Source: CAYGFH01 sp964430295 (GTDB lineage Bacteria; Patescibacteriota; Microgenomatia; UBA10105; UBA927). From it: 13,900 nucleotides of DNA. The position numbers and the translations under genes were made by a program. Each line of letters starts with the position of its first letter. Within the stretch, counting starts at the first letter, position 1. The notes below the pieces were generated by a model. The model worked only from the letters and a program-made list of their open reading frames with translations, was not told the DNA's origin and made no database searches. The stretch spans positions 1 through 13,900 of the forward strand of contig CAYSEV010000035.1 of the NCBI GenBank assembly GCA_964430295.1, written 5' to 3'. Positions 1 to 5,813 of this stretch are shown piece by piece.

Positions 1-60
1 TCTGCAATATTGAAAGAACTTACATCTTCCAAATAATCTTCTTTTATTGTACAGTTGTTT
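1..60. other. Window edge, no supported gene
   Basis: No gene can be supported in the first 60 bases. One plus-strand frame stays open from the edge to a TAA at 34-36, so it could be the last 11 residues of an upstream gene. Two minus-strand frames are also open through the edge. None is long enough to judge. Confidence 0.4.
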
Positions 61-126
61 TGTCATCTCGGACCTGATCGAGAATCTGTGTTCGTTTTTT
101 TGATTCCCGCCTGCGCGGGAATGACA
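61..126. repeat. Two-hairpin intergenic element, copy 1
   Basis: A 66-bp element begins with TGTCAT (61-66) and ends with its reverse complement ATGACA (121-126). The left hairpin pairs TCTCG (66-70) with CGAGA (79-83). The right hairpin pairs ATTCCCGC (103-110) with GCGGGAAT (115-122) around a 4-nt loop. A run of seven T (95-101) lies between the hairpins. It ends 10 nt before the ybeY start codon. Three related copies are at 2419, 8096 and 13557. It resembles REP-like or MITE-like palindromic repeats that occur in many bacterial genomes. Confidence 0.8.
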
Positions 127-136
127 ATAAATAAAT

Positions 137-541
137 ATGATCACTGTTTTGTTTCAATCTGAATCTCATTATCCTGCAAATCGTGCTGTTATAACGGAAG
201 CTATTACTCGCACACTGGAACAAAAAATGAAGGGGTCACATAATGTGGAAGTCAGTGTCACAATTGTCGGAGATAGAAAGATGAGACAATTAAATAAAAC
301 ATATCGTCAAAAAGATGCGACAACAGATGTTCTTTCATTTCCTCAAAATGATCCATCACAGCCATCTTTAGCTCCTTTTGTTGAGTCACCGGATGGTGTA
401 CTCCGGCTTGGAGACATCGTCCTTTCATTTCCCCAAGTCGTTGCAGAAGCAGCTGAAGAAAATAAACTGGTAGATGACATGATGGTGTTTTTGGCACTAC
501 ATGGATTAGATCACCTGTTGGGTATACATCACCCTGATTAA
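137..541 (+). CDS. ybeY: Endoribonuclease YbeY (rRNA maturation factor)
   Basis: YbeY is a zinc-dependent single-strand endoribonuclease that acts in the cytoplasm on 16S rRNA 3' maturation and 70S ribosome quality control. The signature is clear: H122-x3-H126-x5-H132 is the metal-binding triad of the family, and the upstream blocks YRQKDATTDVLSFP (57-70) and LGDIVLS (91-97) match the conserved core. At 134 residues it is shorter than the roughly 150-155 usual; it stops two residues after the third metal histidine and so lacks the C-terminal helix seen in E. coli. There is no Shine-Dalgarno before the ATG; the 10 nt between repeat copy 1 and the start are all A and T. The stop is followed within a few bases by the 16-bp repeat region that leads into dnaX. 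The family call is firm; activity of the short form is inferred. Confidence 0.92.
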   Translation: MITVLFQSESHYPANRAVITEAITRTLEQKMKGSHNVEVSVTIVGDRKMRQLNKTYRQKDATTDVLSFPQNDPSQPSLAPFVESPDGVLRLGDIVLSFPQVVAEAAEENKLVDDMMVFLALHGLDHLLGIHHPD

Positions 542-547
542 TAAAAA

Positions 548-641
548 AATAATCCAATAAATAAATATTCCAATCAAATTACAACACACTATTAAAATAT
601 TAGATTATTGGAATATTAGATTATTGGAATATTAGATTATT
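548..641. repeat. 16-bp tandem repeat with inverted arm, before dnaX
   Basis: Two perfect copies of TAGATTATTGGAATAT (601-616, 617-632) plus a 9-nt partial third copy (633-641) run straight into the dnaX ATG at 642. Upstream, AATAATCCAATAA (548-560) and ATATTCCAAT (565-574) are inverted counterparts; ATATTCCAAT pairs perfectly with ATTGGAATAT inside each unit. The element fills almost the whole 100-bp gap between ybeY and dnaX and leaves no room for a Shine-Dalgarno. A diverged relative lies between dnaX and the YbaB gene. Confidence 0.85.
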
Positions 642-2036
642 ATGTCTTTTTATCGTACCTATCGTCCACAAATAGTCGATGAAATAGATAACCTGGCAGT
701 TCGGGAGTCATTACTGCGCCTTCTGACGAAACCAAAGACAGAATTGCCGCATGCATTTCTGTTTAGCGGGCCACGGGGAGCCGGGAAAACAACGGCTGCC
801 AGACTTGTCGCAAAGTTATTTAACTGTGTATCTCCAACAAAGCACGGACCATGTGGTAACTGCGAGTTCTGCGATGCAATAGCAAAAGGCAAGAGCTTGG
901 ATGTGTTAGAGCTTGATGCGGCAAGTAATCGAGGCATAGATGAAATACGCCAAATCCGGGATGCAATAGGACTTTCACCAGTTAACTCACAGTTTCGCAT
1001 TTACATTATCGATGAAGTGCACATGTTGACGACAGAAGCATTTAATGCACTGCTAAAAACCCTTGAAGAACCACCATCTCATGCCGTGTTTGTCCTCGCA
1101 ACCACTGATCCTCAAAAGGTTCCGGTCACAATTCAGTCCAGATGTGTTTCTATTGCATTCAAAAAAGCCAGCCACGAAGAACTTATATCCGCTCTGAAAC
1201 GCATTGTTGAGCGTGAGAAAATGGATATAGAAGATGGGGCACTTGCTCTTATTGCATCTCATGTTGATGGTTCATTTCGCGATGCAGTGAAAGAATTGGA
1301 ACTCGTGAGTTTTACAAAAGGAACTATTTCCGAAGAAACTGTTCGAATTGCCATGTCTATAGGTGACCAGGTCATGCGTGACACATTTTTATTGCATGTG
1401 CAAAAAAAACAGACAGCTGCGGCATTTGCCGATATAGCATCCATAGTGTCAACAGGTCGGGATATACGGCTCTTTATATCTGATTGTCTTACCGCACTTG
1501 AACAGCTATTAGTTATGCGTGTGACATCACAAACGCAAACTGTTTGGACAGCTCCTGAGCTTACATCTGTTATCAGGCTATTTCACACTGCATATATAGA
1601 TTCAAAAACAGCTGTGATAGCGCATCTTCCGCTAGAACTGGCAGTCGTTATGTACTGTGAGCTTGATGGTGGGGTACAGTCAGTACAGGCCATGGTGCAT
1701 GCTCCTGTTGTCGCAAATGCACAGCCTGTCGTACATCCAAAGCAACCAACAGCGACATCGGCTCCTATAAGTACCGGTGTATTAACGGTGGAGAAATTAA
1801 GCGAACACTGGCCTGACATTATTTCAGAACTTAAAAAACATAACCACTCAATATCAGGTGTGATGCGTTCCACTAGACCAAAGAGTGTGGTTGGTGATAT
1901 AGTGACCGTTGAAGCGTTTTTTACATTTCATAAAGATAAATTATCGGAATCAAAAACGCGTGATCTACTAAACGGAGTATTCTACTCACTGTTTGGTGAA
2001 AAAGTAAAAGTAGAAATAGTACTCGGGAAGAAATAA
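642..2036 (+). CDS. dnaX: DNA polymerase III subunit gamma/tau
   Basis: This is the AAA+ clamp-loader subunit that drives loading of the beta sliding clamp during replication. The N-terminal domain carries Walker A GPRGAGKT (43-50), the zinc module C62, C71, C74, C77, Walker B IYIIDEVHML (120-129), the sensor-1 region VLATTDPQKVP (151-161) and the SRC arginine-finger motif (166-168). A clamp-loader domain III follows, then a low-complexity linker rich in Ala, Pro, Val and Gln (about 347-380) and a C-terminal domain (about 380-464) of the kind found in many non-proteobacterial DnaX proteins. At 464 residues it is close in size to gamma rather than to a long tau (E. coli tau 643). The gene lies between two copies of the 16-bp repeat composite and is followed by the YbaB gene, a common bacterial order. 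The start codon directly abuts the repeat with no ribosome-binding site. An A8 run at 1402-1409 is noted in the findings. Confidence 0.96.
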   Translation: MSFYRTYRPQIVDEIDNLAVRESLLRLLTKPKTELPHAFLFSGPRGAGKTTAARLVAKLFNCVSPTKHGPCGNCEFCDAIAKGKSLDVLELDAASNRGIDEIRQIRDAIGLSPVNSQFRIYIIDEVHMLTTEAFNALLKTLEEPPSHAVFVLATTDPQKVPVTIQSRCVSIAFKKASHEELISALKRIVEREKMDIEDGALALIASHVDGSFRDAVKELELVSFTKGTISEETVRIAMSIGDQVMRDTFLLHVQKKQTAAAFADIASIVSTGRDIRLFISDCLTALEQLLVMRVTSQTQTVWTAPELTSVIRLFHTAYIDSKTAVIAHLPLELAVVMYCELDGGVQSVQAMVHAPVVANAQPVVHPKQPTATSAPISTGVLTVEKLSEHWPDIISELKKHNHSISGVMRSTRPKSVVGDIVTVEAFFTFHKDKLSESKTRDLLNGVFYSLFGEKVKVEIVLGKK

Positions 2037-2047
2037 TCGAATAAACA

Positions 2048-2123
2048 AATAATCCAATAAACGAATAATAAATCGTAACTATTGGATTATTAGAGTATTG
2101 GATTATTCTATTATTGGAATATT
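2048..2123. repeat. 16-bp tandem repeat with inverted arm, after dnaX
   Basis: ATTGGATTATTAGAGT (2081-2096), ATTGGATTATTCTATT (2097-2112) and ATTGGAATATT (2113-2123) repeat with a 16-bp period. They match the dnaX-upstream unit read in the phase ATTGGAATATTAGATT. AATAATCCAAT (2048-2058) is the exact inverse of ATTGGATTATT (2081-2091), so a hairpin with a loop of about 22 nt can form. Arrangement and orientation match the copy at 548-641. Confidence 0.8.
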
Positions 2124-2130
2124 TTCCTGA

Positions 2131-2135
2131 AAGGA
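2131..2135 (+). promoter_or_regulatory. Shine-Dalgarno of the YbaB gene
   Basis: AAGGA lies 6 nt before ATG 2142. It is one of only three clear ribosome-binding sites in the window, and it decides against the TTG at 2136. Confidence 0.7.
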
Positions 2136-2141
2136 TTGTAT

Positions 2142-2408
2142 ATGATGAATCCATTTAAAATGTTAGGGGATATGAATCAAATGCGTAAGCAGGCAGCGGT
2201 TATTCAGGCTGCTCTAGAAAAAGAAGAATTCGAGGTTGTAGTCGGTAATGTACTGGTTCGTATTACCGGGAATCAGAATGTAAAAACAGTTGAGATAAAT
2301 GGTGTATATCAGGAAGACGTAAAACGCGCAGTGAATGATGCAATAAAAAAGTCACAACAGGCCGCTGCGGGTAAATTAGCTGAACTGTCCAAATCTATGG
2401 GACAGTAA
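2142..2408 (+). CDS. YbaB/EbfC family nucleoid-associated protein
   Basis: YbaB/EbfC proteins are small dimeric DNA-binding proteins, usually encoded just after dnaX. This one has 88 residues and the family features: N-terminal MNPFKMLGDMNQMRKQA, a central beta stretch with VRITGNQNVKTVEING, and a C-terminal amphipathic helix ending in ELSKSMGQ. I chose ATG 2142 because AAGGA (2131-2135) lies 6 nt upstream; ATG 2145, 9 nt from the same site, is equally possible. An upstream TTG at 2136 would sit against the Shine-Dalgarno and is less likely. The intrinsic terminator at 2423-2449 closes the unit. The usual third member of this cluster, recR, is about 10 kb away in this genome. Confidence 0.9.
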   Translation: MMNPFKMLGDMNQMRKQAAVIQAALEKEEFEVVVGNVLVRITGNQNVKTVEINGVYQEDVKRAVNDAIKKSQQAAAGKLAELSKSMGQ

Positions 2409-2418
2409 AATAGTAAGT

Positions 2419-2484
2419 TGTCATCCCCGTGAAAACGGGGATCTTTTTTGTTCATAAACGGTTCCCGCCTTCGCGGGAATGACA
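2419..2484. repeat. Two-hairpin intergenic element, copy 2
   Basis: A 66-bp element runs from TGTCAT (2419-2424) to ATGACA (2479-2484), the same length as copy 1. The left hairpin pairs ATCCCCGT (2423-2430) with ACGGGGAT (2435-2442) around GAAA; the right pairs TTCCCGC (2462-2468) with GCGGGAA (2473-2479) around CTTC. It starts 10 nt after the YbaB stop and ends 11 nt before the kinase ATG. An in-frame translation across it extends the kinase frame artificially. Confidence 0.85.
2423..2449 (+). terminator. Intrinsic terminator formed by repeat copy 2
   Basis: An 8-bp perfect stem (ATCCCCGT/ACGGGGAT) with a GAAA tetraloop is followed after one C by six T (2444-2449). It lies 15 nt after the YbaB stop and should end the dnaX-ybaB transcript. 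It is also the left hairpin of the repeat element. Confidence 0.75.
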
Positions 2485-2495
2485 TCGGTATAAGT

Positions 2496-3437
2496 ATGAA
2501 TATAATAGTCACCGGTACATTGGGCTACGATTATATTATGGATTTTTCCGGAAGGTTTGCTGACCGGATAATGCCGGAAAAACTTCATCAGATTTCGTTA
2601 TCATTCCTGGTAGATAAACTAACAAAACAATACGGCGGAACAGCCGGAAATGTTGCATATTCTATGAAGCTTTTAGGATTGGAACCATACATAATGGCCC
2701 CTGCAGGAAATGATTTTGCTCCATATAAAGCCTTCTTAAGATCGCATAAACTCAAAGATACCTATATATCGATTCATAAAAATACGACCACAAGTTCGTA
2801 CTTTGTCATGACTGATAAAGATGATAATCAAATCGGTTCGTTTTATTCCGGTGCTACGCAGTACGCTAAAAAACTTCATATCTCAGATTTTAAAAAACAT
2901 GCATCGTTTGTTGTACTTGCGCCGACAGAACCAGGCGCCATGGTTCAATACGTATCGGAATGTAAAAAACTGAAACTCCCATATCTATATGATCCCGCAT
3001 TTCAGATCGGTAATTTTACAAAAGAAGAACTTGTAGATGGCATCTCTCATGCACAGATCCTTATCGGCAATGACTATGAAATTGCCCTCATAGAAGAAAA
3101 ATTGGAACTGTCACATGAAGAGCTTATTCTTATGGTCCCCATACTTATCACCACACTCGGATCCAAAGGATCAATTATCGAAAAACGCAACGATGCCATG
3201 CATATAAAACCCGCAAAGCCTCACAACACATCAGATCCGACAGGAGCAGGAGACGCGTTCAGATCTGGATTTTTAGCTGGATACCTTCGTGGCTTTGATC
3301 TGCAGATATGTGGACAAATGGGATCAGTAGCGGCAGTCTATACCGTCGAAAAATATGGCACACAAACACACGAATATACGGTTCCCGAGTTTGCAACGAG
3401 GTATAAAGAGAATTATGGATCTATTCTGAAACTATAG
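2496..3437 (+). CDS. PfkB-family kinase, probably adenosine kinase
   Basis: This is a ribokinase/PfkB-fold sugar or nucleoside kinase. Visible motifs are the N-terminal GGTAGNVA (47-54), the strand motif ITTLGSKGS (218-226) and PfkB signature 2, DPTGAGDAF (247-255), with D253 the expected catalytic base and the GAGD loop as anion hole. The opening GTLGYDYIMDFSGRF (7-21) resembles bacterial proteins annotated as adenosine kinase. That assignment is strengthened by adenosylhomocysteinase being the next gene: phosphorylating adenosine to AMP would pull the reversible hydrolysis forward. I chose ATG 2496 (313 residues) because the 16 in-frame residues before it are translated from repeat copy 2. 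There is no Shine-Dalgarno. A terminator follows at 3483. The kinase fold is sure; the adenosine substrate is inferred from resemblance and neighbours. Confidence 0.85.
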   Translation: MNIIVTGTLGYDYIMDFSGRFADRIMPEKLHQISLSFLVDKLTKQYGGTAGNVAYSMKLLGLEPYIMAPAGNDFAPYKAFLRSHKLKDTYISIHKNTTTSSYFVMTDKDDNQIGSFYSGATQYAKKLHISDFKKHASFVVLAPTEPGAMVQYVSECKKLKLPYLYDPAFQIGNFTKEELVDGISHAQILIGNDYEIALIEEKLELSHEELILMVPILITTLGSKGSIIEKRNDAMHIKPAKPHNTSDPTGAGDAFRSGFLAGYLRGFDLQICGQMGSVAAVYTVEKYGTQTHEYTVPEFATRYKENYGSILKL

Positions 3438-3482
3438 TCTTGTATTATTGTTGTCCAGTGTGATACAACAGAATTGTTCTTG

Positions 3483-3512
3483 CCCTCGGTATGTGTAACC
3501 GTGGGTTTTTTT
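3483..3512 (+). terminator. Intrinsic terminator after the PfkB kinase
   Basis: CCCTCGGT (3483-3490) pairs with ACCGTGGG (3498-3505), with one internal T-T mismatch, around a 7-nt loop and is followed by seven T (3506-3512). It lies 45 nt after the kinase stop and indicates that the adenosylhomocysteinase gene has its own promoter. Confidence 0.75.
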
Positions 3513-3626
3513 AGTTAGTATGTAATGCATTTATCTGTATGAATGCATTGAGTGCTAACAATCCAGTGTAACTGGAAGGTAGTAGTCTATTATACAAACG
3601 TCCAATTTTTCTCAAAGGAGTTATAT
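3513..3626 (+). promoter_or_regulatory. Leader of the adenosylhomocysteinase gene, with two hairpins
   Basis: Between the terminator and the start codon lie two possible hairpins. AATGCATT occurs twice (3524-3531, 3542-3549) and is self-complementary, so the copies can pair around 10 nt. TCCAGT (3562-3567) pairs with ACTGGA (3571-3576) around GTA. A weak -10-like TATTAT (3588-3593) has no matching -35. AAAGGAG (3614-3620) is a strong Shine-Dalgarno 6 nt before ATG 3627. I do not see the consensus of known SAH or SAM riboswitches. Confidence 0.4.
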
Positions 3627-4895
3627 ATGGCAAAACTGGTAGATCATGATGTAAAAGATCTGGATTTAGCCAAAAAGGGAAAACTCCGCATCGAATGGGC
3701 AGGTCAGTCCATGCCTGTATTGAAGCTTCTGGAAAAGCGTTTCGCCAAAGAAAAACCCCTCAAAGGACTCAAACTTTCAGCATGTTTGCATGTAACTGCA
3801 GAAACCGCAAACCTCATGCTTGTTTTGAAAGCCGGTGGTGCAGATGTTCTGTTGTGTGCCAGTAACCCTCTTTCTACACAGGATGATGTTGCAGCATCGC
3901 TTGTAAAGGATTTTGGTATTGCAACATATGCGATTAAAGGCGAAGATACAAAAACATACTATAAGCACCTGAATGCGGCGCTGGATTTTCATCCGAATAT
4001 CACCATGGATGACGGTGCGGATCTTGTATCCCTCCTTCATTCAGAACGTAAAAATCAATTGCCGGAAATTATCGGTTCCAGCGAGGAAACAACGACGGGA
4101 GTAATCAGACTGAAGGCTATGTTAAAGGATGCCGCACTTAAAATCCCGGTATATGCCGTTAACGATAGTGATACCAAACATATGTTTGATAATCGCTACG
4201 GGACAGGCCAGTCAACGCTCGATGGTATTATGCGTGCCACAAATATGCTTTTGGCAGGGAAACGCTTTGTGGTTGCAGGATATGGGTGGTGCGGTCGGGG
4301 TTTGGCTAGTCGGGCCCGCGGACTTGGTGCATTGGTCATTGTTACAGAAGTAGATCCGACAAAAGCACTTGAAGCGGTCATGGATGGATATGATGTTATG
4401 CGGATGACAGATGCGGCGAAAGTTGGTGATTTCTTTGTGACAGTTACGGGAGACAAAAATGTTATCTCCGTTGATCACTTGTTAAAGATGAAAGATGGCG
4501 CTGTCGTTGCCAATTCCGGACATTTCAATGTAGAAATTGCTCTCGAGGAATTAAAGAAAAAAGCAAAATCAATTCGTATCATTCGTGAATTTGTTGAAGA
4601 ATACACGATGAAAGACGGCACAAAACGGTTTGTTTTGGGCGAGGGGAGATTGATTAATCTGGCAGCAGCAGAAGGGCATCCGGCTGAGGTTATGGACATG
4701 AGTTTTGCCAATCAGGCACTGGCCGCAGAATTCTTTGTAAAAAACAAAGGGAAACTGTCAGTTCAAGTTTATGGCATATCACCGGAAATGGACAAGGAAA
4801 TCGCCAGGCTTAAACTTGTTGCCATGGGTGTGAAGTTTGATGTACTTACAAAAGAACAGCAACACTACCTAAACTCTTGGCAGGAAGGTACATGA
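3627..4895 (+). CDS. ahcY: Adenosylhomocysteinase (SAH hydrolase)
   Basis: This NAD-dependent enzyme reversibly splits S-adenosylhomocysteine, the by-product of SAM methylations, into adenosine and homocysteine. Family residues are in order: H55 in CLHVTAETA, D128-D129 in MDDGADL, E154-T155, K184 and D188 in NDSDTKHMFDN followed by RYGTGQS (190-196), the NAD loop GYGWCGRG (218-225), NSGHFNVEI, and NLAAAEGHPAEVMDMSFANQ near the C-terminus. At 422 residues, ending YLNSWQEGT, it is the shorter Thermotoga/archaeal type and lacks the long C-terminal tail of the eukaryotic enzyme. ATG 3627 is set by AAAGGAG 6 nt upstream; an in-frame extension to 3552 would run through leader hairpins and is rejected. 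The stop lies 4 nt before the next start, so the two genes are probably translationally coupled. Confidence 0.96.
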   Translation: MAKLVDHDVKDLDLAKKGKLRIEWAGQSMPVLKLLEKRFAKEKPLKGLKLSACLHVTAETANLMLVLKAGGADVLLCASNPLSTQDDVAASLVKDFGIATYAIKGEDTKTYYKHLNAALDFHPNITMDDGADLVSLLHSERKNQLPEIIGSSEETTTGVIRLKAMLKDAALKIPVYAVNDSDTKHMFDNRYGTGQSTLDGIMRATNMLLAGKRFVVAGYGWCGRGLASRARGLGALVIVTEVDPTKALEAVMDGYDVMRMTDAAKVGDFFVTVTGDKNVISVDHLLKMKDGAVVANSGHFNVEIALEELKKKAKSIRIIREFVEEYTMKDGTKRFVLGEGRLINLAAAEGHPAEVMDMSFANQALAAEFFVKNKGKLSVQVYGISPEMDKEIARLKLVAMGVKFDVLTKEQQHYLNSWQEGT

Positions 4896-4899
4896 GTCT

Positions 4900-5763
4900 A
4901 TGAGAGGACACGAAGTATTTGATATCCGACAAGCTCAGGGCATTATTGTGCCTGTTATGACCCCGTTCGAAGAATCAGCTGGCGGTGTTCAGGTAGATGT
5001 TAGAAGTCAAGATATGCAGCTGCGTAGATTAGTGGATATGGGTGTCAGCTGTATTTTTTTGACCAGCAATGCAGGTGAGGGTCGCCACATGAATCCTACA
5101 GATTGGAAAACATCGGTTTCCGAAGGCATAGCCTCAGTCCATCGCTCAGAAAAAGACCGCTCGACGCCCGTATTTGTCGGTGTGCTGCGTGAAGATATAG
5201 ATGAAGTCGTTGAATTTGCAAAATATGCCGAGAGCGCAGGAGCAGACGCGTTGGTATTTGCCCCCAAATATACAAAAGGAGATATGACAGAAAACTTAGC
5301 ACGACTCGTTCAGGAAACAAGTTTACCGATTATTCTCTATAATAACCCGGAATTTCAGGAAAAGGAAAACATTCCCTTGCCGTTTATTCAATGGGCTTCA
5401 CAGCTTGATCAGGTCATCGGGATAAAAGATACATCGCGTGATCTTGCATATTTTCAGGATCTATTGAAGCTTCGTGATCCGGATACATTCCACGTCGTGC
5501 AGGGAGACACGAAAACACCATATTTGAATGAACAATTGGCAGACATTGATGGTATGGTTCCCGTTGAGGCAAATGTGTATCTTAATATTCTAATGGCCGC
5601 ATGGGAACAAGGAGATACGTCCCGTATGCAGGAAATGATGGATTTTTTTGAAAGACACAAAAAAGAGTACGGAGGTACACTTCAAATGGTCAAGGCGATG
5701 CTTCATGAAGTCCCAACCAAGATTTTCAGCAGTCCTATGATGTACCCGAAACAGGCAGGCTAA
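4900..5763 (+). CDS. DapA-superfamily Schiff-base lyase/aldolase, substrate unknown
   Basis: The protein (287 residues) is a TIM-barrel class I aldolase of the DHDPS/N-acetylneuraminate lyase superfamily. K176 in GIKDTS is the Schiff-base lysine and Y147 in ILYNNP the catalytic tyrosine. It is unlikely to be a true 4-hydroxy-tetrahydrodipicolinate synthase: the GTTGE motif that supplies the Thr-Thr relay reads SNAGE (56-60), and the position of Arg138 of E. coli DapA, which binds the aspartate-semialdehyde carboxylate, is F152 in YNNPEF. No other lysine-pathway gene is nearby. It starts 4 nt after the adenosylhomocysteinase stop, which suggests joint expression and perhaps a related role. The superfamily also covers sialic acid, keto-deoxy sugar acid and 4-hydroxy-2-oxoglutarate aldolases. 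Fold and chemistry class are clear; the substrate is not. Confidence 0.85.
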   Translation: MRGHEVFDIRQAQGIIVPVMTPFEESAGGVQVDVRSQDMQLRRLVDMGVSCIFLTSNAGEGRHMNPTDWKTSVSEGIASVHRSEKDRSTPVFVGVLREDIDEVVEFAKYAESAGADALVFAPKYTKGDMTENLARLVQETSLPIILYNNPEFQEKENIPLPFIQWASQLDQVIGIKDTSRDLAYFQDLLKLRDPDTFHVVQGDTKTPYLNEQLADIDGMVPVEANVYLNILMAAWEQGDTSRMQEMMDFFERHKKEYGGTLQMVKAMLHEVPTKIFSSPMMYPKQAG

Positions 5764-5771
5764 TTACTTTC

Positions 5772-5801
5772 TTGCATTTTATTTGAGTAGTATCGTATAC
5801 T
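5772..5801 (+). promoter_or_regulatory. Candidate sigma70-type promoter of the CBS gene
   Basis: TTGCAT (5772-5777, 3 of 6 consensus bases) and TATACT (5796-5801, 5 of 6) are separated by 18 bp in the 50-bp gap before the CBS gene. Transcription would start only a few bases before the ATG at 5814. A short dyad, GAGTA/TACTC, spans the -10 region. Confidence 0.4.
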
Positions 5802-5813
5802 CCCTGAGAAGAG

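Noticed and set aside
1..66. Minus-strand gene starting at the CAT of the repeat terminus (64-66)
   Set aside because: Only 22 codons are visible, the start lies in the repeat, and the peptide is very basic and resembles nothing known; a second minus-strand frame is equally open.
61..126. CRISPR-like repeats in the palindromic elements
   Set aside because: The copies are kilobases apart in separate gene gaps, with no regular spacers and no cas genes.
2448..2495. In-frame N-terminal extension of the PfkB kinase
   Set aside because: The extra 16 residues are translated from repeat copy 2 (SRLRGND-type peptide), and the family's conserved N-terminus begins at ATG 2496.
3552..3626. In-frame N-terminal extension of adenosylhomocysteinase
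   Set aside because: It covers the leader hairpins and the Shine-Dalgarno AAAGGAG, which sits 6 nt before ATG 3627; the family similarity begins soon after that ATG.
3513..3626. Known SAH or SAM riboswitch
   Set aside because: The hairpins are short and AT-rich, and I cannot find the conserved cores of those riboswitch classes by eye.
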